From Paenibacillus plantiphilus (lineage in GTDB: Bacteria > Bacillota > Bacilli > Paenibacillales > Paenibacillaceae), in the NCBI RefSeq assembly GCF_927798095.1, contig NZ_CAKMMF010000015.1:83866-147865 (forward strand): a DNA stretch of 64,000 nt. The letters run 5' to 3'. How positions within the stretch are numbered: position 1 is the stretch's first letter; each line of letters starts with the position of its first letter. A model generated the notes under the pieces. The model did no database searches, was not told the origin of the DNA, and saw only the letters and a program-made list of their open reading frames with translations. Below are positions 32,901-41,992 of the stretch, piece by piece. The translations under genes and the position numbers were made by a program.

Positions 32901-34768
32901 TCAATTCCCTCCATTCGTCTGTTCAAATGCTCGAACATGCGTGCATCGCAATACAGCTCTCCGTCAAAATTCGACTTCGTCCGCATGCCGACAGGGTTCG
33001 ATTGTCTAAATTGCTCAATAGACTGTATAAATGCATCCTTCTGCCCAATATCCATAATATCCGCAATGACCAGCGCGCCGCCTGGCTTCAATAATCGCAA
33101 GGCATCTTGAAGGACATTCACCAAATAGAAGTAGCCGGGGAAAAACTGCACCGTACTTGCCATTACGATGGCATCATAGCTGACCGCCTGCAAATCAGCC
33201 GTTTCGTGAGCGTAGCCCTTCACCCACTCCACATTGTCCAGACCTTGAAGCGCATAACGATTGCTGTTGTGCTTGATCATTTCCGACGAGGGGTCCATGC
33301 CGAGCCCCTTATCGATATCTGGCGCAAGCCGGGATATAATATGACCCGGACCGCAGCCAATTTCCAGCACTTTGGAGGACTTGCTCACATATGGCTTGAC
33401 GAGCGCAATAACATGGTCTACATATTGGCTAACCTCCTCCTCAGAGAAGGGCTCTCCTGTGTAGCTGCTTCGGAAGCCGCCGACAGAAGCATCATCCGAC
33501 GCTGATTGAGCCACATGGTCCCATAACGCTTCAACTTCAGCTGAATTTATCGATTCCGGCAGCGGATTCTCATGCTCGGCATCCATATAGATGATGTCAT
33601 TCAAGGAGGACACCTTCCACAGCAGCTCCTGAAAGCCTACAGCAATACGATGCTTCGTTATCAACGCGCTCACTTCAAGATCTTTCAAAATCTTCTCAAT
33701 TCTAGCTTTGGGTGTCCCAGGCTCCAACGGGACGTATGCGCCTCCCGCCTTCAGAACGGCGAGAACAGCAATAACCATATCCGGTGTGCGATCCATAATG
33801 ACCGCAACATCACGGCCTTCCCCAATTCCGCGTTCCTGAAGCAGTGCTGCCAGACGGTTAGCCTCATCATTCAATTGCCGATACGTCAGCTCGGCCGATC
33901 CGCTTATGACGGCGATTCCGTCTGGAAGCAGCCGCGCCTGCTCCTCGAAGCGGCTATGGATCAGATCATGTCTGCGATAAGGACCTACGGTTTCGTTCAG
34001 TTCATTCATCCAAGCATTCGCTTGCTCCTTATTGAACAATCGCATTCCAGCTCTGCTAACCGTTACATCCTCTGCCGCTTGCTCCAGAACGGTTGCGAAG
34101 CACGATAGCAGCTGATGAATAACATGGGACTCCAGCCGATTTCCGTTATAATGACATTTGATCCCAATATGCTCTTCTGATCTTACGATGAGAAAGGAGC
34201 AATCCGGTCCATATTCCTTCTTCAGCATCTCATAATCATCTCTGGCATGTATGGTGTCCATCGCGAACATAAAATGCCCGAACAGCCTGCTATGCTCAAT
34301 GTTCAATTCCTCTGCTAATTTGGCAAACGGATAATGCTGATTCTTATAACCCTCAACCACTGTCTGCTGGACGAATGACAGCAGCTGCTTGTATGATGTC
34401 TCCTCCCCCAGCCGATTGCGGAACAGTACGAACGTATTGCCAATGGCCGTACGATCATCGCCTCCAGCACCGTTATTGAACAAGGGAGAGGAGACAGTGA
34501 TCTCCTCCTTGTTCAACAGCTTGGACAGAAACAGATTGAAGCCTGTCAAAAGCAGCACATAGATCGATAAATCCTTCCCTTTGCCCATTGTCATGAAACG
34601 TTCAGATACATGAACGGGCAATGAGATTTCTACGCATTTCTCCTCATAGCTTGGAGCTGTCGTGTAGCGGGGATAGAAGCGATTCTCTTCCCATTCCCCC
34701 TGCAATCGCTCCATCCAGTAGCTCTTTGCTGTCTCGAACGTTTCCAAGCTCAGCAAACCTTTTTCCAT
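29957..34768 (-). CDS. NRPS: partial C - A interrupted by methyltransferase - T - terminal E-like domain
   Basis: About 1603 residues. Order by approximate residue: C-domain C-lobe only (1-245, no HHxxxDG); A domain start (265-400) with core a2 LKAGGAYVPLEP; an embedded class I methyltransferase (415-655) with SAM motif VLEIGCGPGH; the A domain resumes at core a3 FTSGSTGVPKG (714) and runs to a10 NGKLDRKALP (1053); carrier domain FFELGGSSM (1104); an epimerisation-like domain (1160-1600) with HHYCMDKMS and YGLLRY. Specificity residues read about D-L-Y-D-F-S-L-I-W-K, close to the Cys code DLYNLSLIWK. No thioesterase. It follows the other NRPS gene by about 35 bases. GGGAGG precedes the start; ATG 34777 and a GTG are alternatives. 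Confidence 0.92.
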   Translation of the reverse strand: MEKGLLSLETFETAKSYWMERLQGEWEENRFYPRYTTAPSYEEKCVEISLPVHVSERFMTMGKGKDLSIYVLLLTGFNLFLSKLLNKEEITVSSPLFNNGAGGDDRTAIGNTFVLFRNRLGEETSYKQLLSFVQQTVVEGYKNQHYPFAKLAEELNIEHSRLFGHFMFAMDTIHARDDYEMLKKEYGPDCSFLIVRSEEHIGIKCHYNGNRLESHVIHQLLSCFATVLEQAAEDVTVSRAGMRLFNKEQANAWMNELNETVGPYRRHDLIHSRFEEQARLLPDGIAVISGSAELTYRQLNDEANRLAALLQERGIGEGRDVAVIMDRTPDMVIAVLAVLKAGGAYVPLEPGTPKARIEKILKDLEVSALITKHRIAVGFQELLWKVSSLNDIIYMDAEHENPLPESINSAEVEALWDHVAQSASDDASVGGFRSSYTGEPFSEEEVSQYVDHVIALVKPYVSKSSKVLEIGCGPGHIISRLAPDIDKGLGMDPSSEMIKHNSNRYALQGLDNVEWVKGYAHETADLQAVSYDAIVMASTVQFFPGYFYLVNVLQDALRLLKPGGALVIADIMDIGQKDAFIQSIEQFRQSNPVGMRTKSNFDGELYCDARMFEHLNRRMEGIDEVEIVRRDSSFTNELQYRFDVVLRKARTERAVKKNEAAVPVPGLHQKSEAAAPVSGPLHYWTLHHIAARSSDNVPSRTDATTKAYTIFTSGSTGVPKGVVVTHRPVINLMEWVNGTFGIGASDRLLFLTSLCFDLSVYDIFGILSAGGTIRIAAEDEVRNPERLLTIVADEGITFWDSAPAALQQLAMLMDQGLVDCSRSALRLVFLSGDWIPLTLPEQLKAQFPSVKVVGLGGATEAAIWSNFFKVEGIDPEWTSIPYGRPIANARYYILNEALEPCPYHVSGDLYIGGECLASGYTDPVITKERFIPDPFGLEPAAVMYKTGDLARWMADGNMEFMGRSDHQVKIRGYRVELGEIQAQLMKHPSVKVAVVIDRMRDDGEKTLCAYIVAESHSTIREWRDYLSQTLPAYMIPSHYVHLDELPVTSNGKLDRKALPAPGESVVTDSEYAAPRNEIEEIVCSVWQRILKVDRVGIKDHFFELGGSSMQIINVNTSLSHRGVKVSVQDLFAYLTIEELSPHLSFNDTMAAGDEEEFGEIPIHPNLAYSLSFPNNPFKYRWGERRVFQFPIQLKHDWIRNAASLMVERHDALRIQVVESERGWIQRIAPYNGNIPFDWFDVADLAEDEQYDFKLQKLRQMEEEMNLEYGPLFGLRLFDYGEGKPSELMYFLHHYCMDKMSMNVLLAEMMLCIQSQMEGREIVLPPRTSTYASFAKAMQRYAESEACTSKLDYWLELTKLDHRIPLDNPNGECISWSFKQHWSSYPLKGKIDTLKKALKVDGIQLNDIMLTAFLISYSRWSGKEHLIMNIFDTGRFQYSPELDLSNTMGWMNSMFPVKYEFQSEKSLFDVLVNVQQQNREIPKDNSYGLLRYCHSSAEIRQKMAQIPDAQVNFNFKGNQSIEEADQLNGIQGVGLPDVESNGDMIRSNLIIFNCGVENDELIIDWDYSSELHDTATIESWNQNFILELELLALELQKRYEDIEE

Positions 34769-34803
34769 CACTGCCATGCCTCCCTATTCTCTATTCTTTG
34801 TCT

Positions 34804-37800
34804 TTATAATTCAAATTCAATATCGAGCGCATGCTCCGTTTGTGCTATGGAGTCCAGAAGCTTGCTTTTCATCTGTTCATCTACAATGTCGATTTGTCCT
34901 AATAAGGAATCCGGCTGCTCCACAACCTTGCCAATGACTTGAATCAAGGCGTTCATGAAGGATTGCACCGTTTCTCTTGCAAATAAACAGCGAGCGTATT
35001 CCAGCTCCAGATGAATTCCTTCATCATCCTCAGTCGCCCATAGCGTCAGGTCGAACTTGGCGGCTGACACCGTATCGCCGTAGTTGCGAACAGATATGTC
35101 CTGCAGATCGAACTGCGGCACATCCATATTTTGCAGCGCGAAGGAGACGTTGAAAAGCGGGTTTCTTCCGGGCTCTCTTCTGATTTTCAACGAGCGCACC
35201 ATTTCATCGAATGGATATTGCTGATGCTCGAATGCATCCAATACCGTACCTTTCACTTCCTCCAGATAGGTCAAGAAGGTTTTCGTCGACACAGGCGCGC
35301 TGCGGAGCGGAAGCATATTGACGAACATGCCGACGATGCCGGCCAATTCACCCATTGGCCTTCCCGCGACAGGCGAACCTACAACGATATCTCCCTGAAC
35401 AGCAAGCTTGGATAGCGTTATACTGTAGCTCGCAAGCAGCATCATAAATAAAGTTGTCCCCGTCCGGCCCGCTAATTGCATTAGCTGCTCACGCTGAGAA
35501 TGGTCCAGCCTGGCACTTAACCGTTCACCCTCGAAGGACATCTGCTGCGGTCTTGCATAATCCAGTGGAAGCGCAACCTCTGGCGCAGCATCTGCAAACA
35601 CGGATTTCCAATAGCTTTCATGCTGGACCATCATTCCAGCTTCCATCTGCTGCTGCTGCCATACAGCATAATCCTTATATTGCAGCACTAACGGGGCTAA
35701 CGCTTTGCCCTCATACAAATCCATATAGTCGCGCAGCAGATTCGCCACCGAGACCCCGTCAGAAATAATATGATGCATGTCCACCAGCAGGATGGCATGA
35801 TCAGAAGAGATGCAGAGCAGCTCCATTCTGAATAATGGCGCTTGCTCAAGCTCAAAGGGCTGGAGGAATGAAGCAAGCCGCGCGTGTACATCCTGCTCCT
35901 TCAAATGGCTCACCGGAAGCTCAAACGGCACCTGATCATGAACAATTTGAACCGGTTCCCCAGCCTGCCACTGGAACGACGTCCGCAGCGACTCATGTCT
36001 CTGTATAAGAGCAATTGCCGCTCCTTCCAATCTAGCAGAATCAATAACACCGTGGATTTCCAGGAAAACAGGAATATTATAAGCGATTCCAACGCTTTCA
36101 TTCCCGCCCATTACAAACATTCTTGTCTGAGCAGCAGCTAGCGGGTAGTACTCGCTTTTCGGTGCAGGCTCAATTTGAAGCCGCTCCACTTCTTCTGCCT
36201 GCTCTATCTTGAGAGCCAGTCCCTGTACCGTAGCATCTTCCATCAGCTGATTCACTGTAATCTGACGGCCAAAAACCGAATAAACCTCCGATATCATCGC
36301 CATCGCTTTCAAGGAATGACCGCCGATCTCAAAGAAATGATCCCGTATACCGATATCGTTTCGCTTGAGAATTTTTTGCCAAATTGCCAGCAGCTCTCTC
36401 TCGATTTCCGTTGCGGGAGCCTCTGCGCTGCCCTTCAACGAATTTGTCTCCGCGAATGGACTGTGCATCGGCAGCGCTTTGCGGTCGACTTTGCCATTGG
36501 GTGTCAGCGGCAGCTGCTCCAGTCTGATGAAATAGGATGGAATCATATAATCAGGCAATTCCTCGCCCATGAACGCACGCAGCTCTGCAGCGGTTACATC
36601 GCCTGGGGAGACGAAATACGCGTATAATACAGCACCGCCCTCCTCCTCCCTTGCAATGACAACCCCTTGCGTCAGATGGGGATAGGCAGACAGACGATTC
36701 TCGATTTCACCCAGCTCAATCCGATAGCCTCTAATTTTCAATTGATCATCCAACCGGCCCAAATATTCGATATTGCCATCAGCAAGCCAGCGCGCCATAT
36801 CACCGGTTCCATACATGCGGCTGCCTGAGCGATATGGATCGTCTACGAACTTCTCCCTGCTCAATTCCTCGCGATTTCTGTACCCTCGGGCAATGCCTGG
36901 GCTGGAAATATACAATTCTCCAGCTAATCCGATTGGCATCATGCGATGCTCGTGATTAAGAATATAGATCCGATTGTTCAGAATCGGCTTCCCGATCGGG
37001 ACCGTGCCGTTTATGAATTCCCTCCCTTGCTCCAGACTGCCTCTTGCATCCTTGCTGCTCCACATGGTCGCGCAAATTGTTGATTCCGTTGGCCCGTAAG
37101 CGTTGACGAACGTTGCTGTGGCACTCCACCGGCGCACGAGATCGGAGGAAACCGCTGATCCGGCAGTGATTATCAATCGCAGCGAATCGATTTGCTCAGG
37201 GTCCAAATGCGCCAAATAATTCGGCGGCAGCGTCACTGCCGTAATCCTGTTGTCTCTCATATAGCTGGCGAACAATTCAAAGCTGTTAACAACTTCCTCA
37301 GACAGCAAGTGCAGCTGCGCGCCAGTGAACAGCGCCATGAACATCTCCCAGACAGAGGCATCGAAGGAAGGACTTGCGAACTGTGCGACAGCATCCTCCG
37401 GAGCAACATGAAGCTCTTGAATGAAAGTCTCCTTGAGTGTTGCCAGACCGCTATGCTCCAGCATAACTCCCTTGGGAACGCCGGTTGAGCCGGATGTATA
37501 GATCATATAGGCCAGGTTCCCAGGTTGTGCAGAAGCTGGCGGATTCCCCGTGATGTCCTCTCCCACATCCTTCATTTCATGCAAACAAAGAATAGGCAGA
37601 CCATCCGGTGCGTAGGATGTATACTCCTCCTCTGCCAGCATGAGCGCTGTCCCGCTGTCCCGCAGCATGAACGCAATCCGCTCGGATGGATAGGTTGGGT
37701 CGATCGGCAGAAATGCTCCCCCAGCCTTCAGAATAGCCAGCATGGCGATGACACGCTCCGGCGACCGATCCGCAATAAGGGCAACAATAACTTCAGGGCC

Positions 37801-38760
37801 CACGCCTTGCTGTATAAGAATCCGGGCTAAACGGTTCGCACTGTTGTTCAATTCCGAGTACGTGAGACGAGTTGATCCGCATACCAGCGCGGTGCGATTC
37901 GGGTGCTCTCTGACTGTGAGCTCGAATAATTGCGATGCTGTTAAATGAGAGTCGAATGGCGCGTCCGTCCCATTGAACGTTCCGATAATCGTTGCTTTCT
38001 CGTCATCTGAGATTAACTCCAGCTCGTCCATTCTATTGCCAGGCAGCTGTATGAACTGTTGCAGCAAGCGTACAAATGCCGAAGCGAATGTTCTCAGTGT
38101 GGATGGATGAAAGCGAGCTCTATTGTAGCGAATGTTCACCTCTGCGGCTTGTCCAGCCTCTTGAAGTGCAAGCATATGGAATACGATATCATTATGCGGG
38201 AGCTCCCTTGGGTCTGGATCACGACGATGAATGGGATCATAGGAACACACTATTCTGAATATCGGCTCATCTGCCATGCCGAGCCTGTCCAGTATGCCTT
38301 CAATCGGATAATATTGAAAACTGTATGCTTCGGAAATATTTTGCTTAACGGTTTGAAGCATCTCCCGCAGCGTCATATGATCACCGATTAGCGTTCGTAG
38401 CAATACAAAAGAATTATATTGAGCGTCCTCCGCGTAAGCAGAATGAATCGGCATGCCGATCATGCAATCCTTCTGTGCAGTGGTCTTATAGATAAGCGTT
38501 TGCAGCACGGCTGCCATAAAGACATAGATGAGCTGGTCATTTCCTTTGCAGCGCTGCCATAGCTCCTGCGACAGCTCCTGCGGAATCAGGAATGGATAAC
38601 TTCCCTCGGTTAAGCTGTCCTCCTGCTTCACTGCATCACCCTGAAGCGTAGGCGCTGGGGGCAAGTCGCGTAATTTATCCAGCCAATATTCCTCTGCAGT
38701 GCGAGGCTCTTCTGTCGTATGTTGTTTGTCATTGCTGGGCGCAACAGCGTCCCTGTTCAT
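34804..38760 (-). CDS. NRPS: partial C - A (predicted Phe) - T - C
   Basis: 1318 residues, first of the two-gene NRPS operon. The N-terminal 20-250 resembles the C-terminal lobe of a condensation domain and lacks the catalytic HHxxxDG. The A domain (about 275-765) has YTSGSTGVPKG, the FDASVW region, GRLDDQLKIRGYR and NGKVDRKALP; its substrate residues read D-A-W-T-I-A-A-I-C-K, identical to the GrsA phenylalanine code. Carrier domain FFEIGGHSLKAM at about 810. A complete condensation domain follows (870-1290) with MHHIISDGVS and FVNMLPLRS. Core a7 reads YGTGD instead of YRTGD. GAGGAGG precedes the ATG. It would pass an aminoacyl unit to the downstream NRPS. Confidence 0.93.
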   Translation of the reverse strand: MNRDAVAPSNDKQHTTEEPRTAEEYWLDKLRDLPPAPTLQGDAVKQEDSLTEGSYPFLIPQELSQELWQRCKGNDQLIYVFMAAVLQTLIYKTTAQKDCMIGMPIHSAYAEDAQYNSFVLLRTLIGDHMTLREMLQTVKQNISEAYSFQYYPIEGILDRLGMADEPIFRIVCSYDPIHRRDPDPRELPHNDIVFHMLALQEAGQAAEVNIRYNRARFHPSTLRTFASAFVRLLQQFIQLPGNRMDELELISDDEKATIIGTFNGTDAPFDSHLTASQLFELTVREHPNRTALVCGSTRLTYSELNNSANRLARILIQQGVGPEVIVALIADRSPERVIAMLAILKAGGAFLPIDPTYPSERIAFMLRDSGTALMLAEEEYTSYAPDGLPILCLHEMKDVGEDITGNPPASAQPGNLAYMIYTSGSTGVPKGVMLEHSGLATLKETFIQELHVAPEDAVAQFASPSFDASVWEMFMALFTGAQLHLLSEEVVNSFELFASYMRDNRITAVTLPPNYLAHLDPEQIDSLRLIITAGSAVSSDLVRRWSATATFVNAYGPTESTICATMWSSKDARGSLEQGREFINGTVPIGKPILNNRIYILNHEHRMMPIGLAGELYISSPGIARGYRNREELSREKFVDDPYRSGSRMYGTGDMARWLADGNIEYLGRLDDQLKIRGYRIELGEIENRLSAYPHLTQGVVIAREEEGGAVLYAYFVSPGDVTAAELRAFMGEELPDYMIPSYFIRLEQLPLTPNGKVDRKALPMHSPFAETNSLKGSAEAPATEIERELLAIWQKILKRNDIGIRDHFFEIGGHSLKAMAMISEVYSVFGRQITVNQLMEDATVQGLALKIEQAEEVERLQIEPAPKSEYYPLAAAQTRMFVMGGNESVGIAYNIPVFLEIHGVIDSARLEGAAIALIQRHESLRTSFQWQAGEPVQIVHDQVPFELPVSHLKEQDVHARLASFLQPFELEQAPLFRMELLCISSDHAILLVDMHHIISDGVSVANLLRDYMDLYEGKALAPLVLQYKDYAVWQQQQMEAGMMVQHESYWKSVFADAAPEVALPLDYARPQQMSFEGERLSARLDHSQREQLMQLAGRTGTTLFMMLLASYSITLSKLAVQGDIVVGSPVAGRPMGELAGIVGMFVNMLPLRSAPVSTKTFLTYLEEVKGTVLDAFEHQQYPFDEMVRSLKIRREPGRNPLFNVSFALQNMDVPQFDLQDISVRNYGDTVSAAKFDLTLWATEDDEGIHLELEYARCLFARETVQSFMNALIQVIGKVVEQPDSLLGQIDIVDEQMKSKLLDSIAQTEHALDIEFEL

Positions 38761-38892
38761 TCATTTTCCTCCTCGCATTTTATGATGCGTATCAGCTATG
38801 CTGCACGGACCTGTAACTTTGGTTACCCCTTTATCTTCAACAGAATTTCACAAAACCCTCCTGTGTGTCAGCTTGTTTTACAAATTTTAAGC

Positions 38893-38933
38893 AAAAAAAA
38901 GCGAAGCTGCCGTCGATTGCTCGGGGCAGCTTC
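38893..38933 (-). terminator. Strong terminator after the lipoprotein gene
   Basis: Stem GAAGCTGCC/GGCAGCTTC (38903-38911 with 38925-38933). On the minus strand it is followed by GC and eight T residues. It lies about 80 bases past the stop at 39011 and insulates the NRPS operon. No clear NRPS promoter is visible in 38761-38892. Confidence 0.88.
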
Positions 38934-39010
38934 CATCTTTCTTGAAAATTTGTTAGATCGCTGCAAAATATCGGCTGCGCAACTGCTCTTTGCCCTGCTG
39001 CCGCCGCTTG

Positions 39011-40000
39011 TCAGGCTCCATCGAATTGAGACTGAATACGTGCTTCAATCGATTCTAGAAACTTGCCTTTTTCCCTATAATAGGGATCGTCCTTCTCATC
39101 CTTCACTTCCTTGAATGCCTCAGCCATTCGTTCCAATAATGCACGATGCTCGATTGTTAATGCGCCTGTCAGTGTATCAGAATGAGACCCAGCGACTTTA
39201 CTATAGGCCGCATCCAGCTCCGGTCTTAGCATTCGACCAGATTGGAAAATCTCGGTATTGCTGGAGCCATTGAAGAAACGCCACAGGTATCTTCCTAACT
39301 GCAGCTTTAAGTAATCATAGCGCGGAGACTTGGGGTATTCTACAAGGTAAGCCTCTATGTTCATCGCCCTGTCAGCCAGTTCCTCCCAGGGGACGGAGAT
39401 GCTTGCATCAGCGATTGCCGGGTCGTCCGATTCTGCAGCCATAATGTCCAGATAAGCGCCCATCGCAGGGCTTAGATGCTTCGAATACGCTGCTGCGAGT
39501 GCACGATAATTGACGATTGGGACAACAGCCTCACCATTTATCAATCGATACTTGCCTGCGATGGCATCAACCGCCAGCTGTTTTGATTCTGGGTCAGCAA
39601 GCCCGTCCACATCAGCCTCCGTAATCGGCTCTTCCATATGCTCCAACGCCGCTTGATGATCATCCCGCAAAAATAAATCTTTAACCTTAGATAGATCCTC
39701 GCGGTAAAACTCCTCCAGCTCTATGATTGCTGCGTCAGCTTGCTCCGGAGAGAGCAATGACAGAGCTTCCTCCAGAATCGTTATAGCCTCCTTCGCAGTA
39801 GCAGCTGATTTTATCGTTTTATTGGAGGGCTCCTCAGGCTCACGGAGCAGCTCAGAAGCTGGCTCAGGTTCTACAGATCTGTCCTTATATTCGATGATAT
39901 TCAATTGATCCGCTTGATTCGTATCCTTCTCTTCATTCCCGGAGGTGCCGCAGCCTGCTGCAGCCAAAGCTACAAACGTTACTACAATCCATTTTTTCAT
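39011..40000 (-). CDS. Hypothetical lipoprotein, helical
   Basis: 329 residues. Lipoprotein signal MKKWIVVTFVALAAAGC, an acidic linker, then a mostly helical domain. AAGGAG is 7 bases before ATG 40000; the frame upstream to 40039 lacks a site. The helical body contains LSPEQADAAIIELEEFYRED and an acidic-basic C-terminal helix (EAFKEVKDEKDDPYYREKGK). I do not recognise the family. It stands alone between the NRPS operon and the beta-propeller gene. Confidence 0.75.
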   Translation of the reverse strand: MKKWIVVTFVALAAAGCGTSGNEEKDTNQADQLNIIEYKDRSVEPEPASELLREPEEPSNKTIKSAATAKEAITILEEALSLLSPEQADAAIIELEEFYREDLSKVKDLFLRDDHQAALEHMEEPITEADVDGLADPESKQLAVDAIAGKYRLINGEAVVPIVNYRALAAAYSKHLSPAMGAYLDIMAAESDDPAIADASISVPWEELADRAMNIEAYLVEYPKSPRYDYLKLQLGRYLWRFFNGSSNTEIFQSGRMLRPELDAAYSKVAGSHSDTLTGALTIEHRALLERMAEAFKEVKDEKDDPYYREKGKFLESIEARIQSQFDGA

Positions 40001-40092
40001 AAAATAACTCCTTCGCCCCAATTTGCTGCATCCTTCCATGTAAACGAAGCGAGCCTTATTAAGGTTGCATCAGTAATGGACAAAGCGGATCA

Positions 40093-41400
40093 TCAATGCA
40101 GCAAAATCGGAGTTATTGCAATGCTGGAGGGAAAGCTTCCTGTAGGAAGGATCGCAATCGGCAGCTGGCTCTGCACATCGATAACAGCAATATAACCAAA
40201 TGTGAGCATCGTTACATATACCTTCGACCCGTCTGCTGTAACAGCAAGATCGGTGGCATTACTGCCCTCAGGCAGATCAATCGTCGTCAGAATCTCATTG
40301 CGGGAGAGATTAAGAACCATGATTTCATCACTGCCCCGATTCGCCATATACGCGAGTGCTCCGTCTGGTGTGATGACGATATTTTGCGGGTCACTGCCGC
40401 TGTCCAGCTTGATCGATGCGCATATTCTGCAGGTTTTTGCTGTAATAACATATACCTTGTTGTGATGATTATCCCCGACATAGAGGAACTGGCCGTCAGG
40501 TGTAATTGCCAGGCAGGAGGGCTTGCTCCCCTTAGGCAAATGGATGGTGGCGATGATCGAATCCGTTGATGTATCCAATACGATGACAGCTCCTGCATTC
40601 ATACAGCAGCAATAGGCCAGCAAACCATCAGGAGCTACTGCAAGCGAGGAAGGATCGCTATTATGGGGAAGCGGGATTGTGCGGATGATAGATTGTGAGC
40701 TTGTATCTATAATCGTGATGGAATCTTCCACCAAAGTCGTCACATAAGCTTTATTCGATAATGGCAACGTTTTAATTGCAAAAGGAATGGTTGAGGATGG
40801 GAAGACGATTATTGCATCCACAGTATGGTTTGTCGTATCGATAATTCTGACCGTTTGGTCTCCGTGGCAAGTGACATATATTTTAGTGCCATCGGGTGAA
40901 GCATCAAGAAGACGGGGACTGCTTCCAAGCGGGAGCTTAATAGTAGCAACTCTCGTATTCGTCGAAGTCTGGATGACCGTTATCGTATGCTGCGTATGAT
41001 TGACGGCATAAGCGAGCAGAAGCTCCTCCAATCTGGCAGGCATGGCTGGAAGTGTGCGCTGCCTGGCAATCGCATCGTTGTCATTAAGCTCCGCCATCGT
41101 TACAACAACATCGCCTGCACCTAAGCCATTCGTCACGACTCGCACACCGTACACATCGAGAGCAGCAACAGAATATTTACCCGTAAATACGGATTCCGAC
41201 TGTCCCATAGGCTGCAAATGGATCAGATAGCTGCTGGTAATCGCAACACTGCTGTAGCCTGCACCTTCTCCGGCATTCACCGTATACACTTGTATGCCGA
41301 TGAGGGCCCGCTGCCTTCCAGTATTCATAGCGGTTATTGAAAGTTTGACCGTTCGTGAAGGCCCCCCATTGATAAGCAGCCCTGTGTCCAATACCGGCAT
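40093..41400 (-). CDS. YVTN-type beta-propeller protein, possible spore-surface protein
   Basis: 435 residues. The N-terminal 1-120 is a Val/Thr/Gly-rich beta domain without signal peptide. The rest is about seven repeats of roughly 42 residues with the YVTN/NHL pattern: PDGTKIYVTCHGDQTVRIID, PDGQFLYVGDNHHNKVYVI, ADGSKVYVTMLTFGYIAVID. Such propellers bind proteins or ligands. Three consecutive Cys (YCCCMN) in one blade are unusual. GGGGGTGG precedes the ATG. A sigma-K-like -10 (CATACCATA) lies 38 bases upstream, matching the one before the gene at 1465, so a mother-cell coat or exosporium role is possible but unproven. Confidence 0.8.
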   Translation of the reverse strand: MPVLDTGLLINGGPSRTVKLSITAMNTGRQRALIGIQVYTVNAGEGAGYSSVAITSSYLIHLQPMGQSESVFTGKYSVAALDVYGVRVVTNGLGAGDVVVTMAELNDNDAIARQRTLPAMPARLEELLLAYAVNHTQHTITVIQTSTNTRVATIKLPLGSSPRLLDASPDGTKIYVTCHGDQTVRIIDTTNHTVDAIIVFPSSTIPFAIKTLPLSNKAYVTTLVEDSITIIDTSSQSIIRTIPLPHNSDPSSLAVAPDGLLAYCCCMNAGAVIVLDTSTDSIIATIHLPKGSKPSCLAITPDGQFLYVGDNHHNKVYVITAKTCRICASIKLDSGSDPQNIVITPDGALAYMANRGSDEIMVLNLSRNEILTTIDLPEGSNATDLAVTADGSKVYVTMLTFGYIAVIDVQSQLPIAILPTGSFPSSIAITPILLH

Positions 41401-41437
41401 AATACACTTCCACCCCCTGCTCTACTCTTCCATTCCA

Positions 41438-41464
41438 TATGGTATGAGATGGTAGAGAGAATGG
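41438..41464 (-). promoter_or_regulatory. Possible sigma-K-like promoter of the beta-propeller gene
   Basis: Minus-strand CATACCATA fits CATANNNTA, with CC 16 bases upstream, the same arrangement as at 1493-1519. Confidence 0.3.
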
Positions 41465-41739
41465 CGCGTGGCAATATCCTAGTACAAACAAGTAGATTCC
41501 ATGAGCTTCAAAGTAATTGAAAGGAACATCGGGCAACTGTGCTGGGGAATGCGCTGGGAATGCGTCGAGGAATGTTCTTACGATCGCTGTTGTTCCCGGA
41601 ATTCTTGGGCGAGCGCTGACGCTTCTCCAGAATCATTCCCCTTGCTCCTCTCTGTTGTTTTTTATCAGCCGAGCATCTAAATTTGTTATATACTTACTCA
41701 TATATTTAAATTATGGAATATGTTAAGAAAGGGGTATTG
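41465..41739. other. Intergenic stretch, nothing recognised
   Basis: No supported gene or terminator was seen between the beta-propeller promoter region and the small membrane protein gene. Open frames here have no ribosome binding site or recognisable motif. Confidence 0.5.
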
Positions 41740-41919
41740 GTGGTGGACCGATGGATTTTTGTTAGAGTTATCGGATTTGGTGCATTGACCTATTTTCTTC
41801 TTAGATTTACTGTAGATGAGCATTTTAATCTATACGACGTATTGCCAGTCGCCATATTGGTTGGAATTATAATAAATGAATTACTCATTAGAAAGCGGAA
41901 AAACCGCTCGTCACCGTAA
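41740..41919 (+). CDS. Small membrane protein
   Basis: About 59 residues with two hydrophobic segments (FVRVIGFGALTYFLL and VLPVAILVGIIINELL) and a basic C-terminus RKRKNRSSP. AAGAAAGGGG lies 5-8 bases before two consecutive GTG codons (41740, 41743), either of which is the likely start; an upstream ATG at 41713 has no site. Family unknown. Confidence 0.55.
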   Translation: MVDRWIFVRVIGFGALTYFLLRFTVDEHFNLYDVLPVAILVGIIINELLIRKRKNRSSP

Positions 41920-41992
41920 AGACAGCGTACGAAAATGCCCCCTCTGCGGACTTTCTCCGCCCTGTTTAGCCGCCATGCGAGGCACAAAAAAC

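Noticed and set aside
1..38760. Type III polyketide synthase and NRPS as one biosynthetic cluster
   Set aside because: About 29 kb of unrelated primary-function and sporulation genes separates them; no shared regulation was seen.
41177..41536. Extra gene overlapping the start of the beta-propeller gene
   Set aside because: The frame overlaps real coding sequence, has no suitable start site and no recognisable motif.
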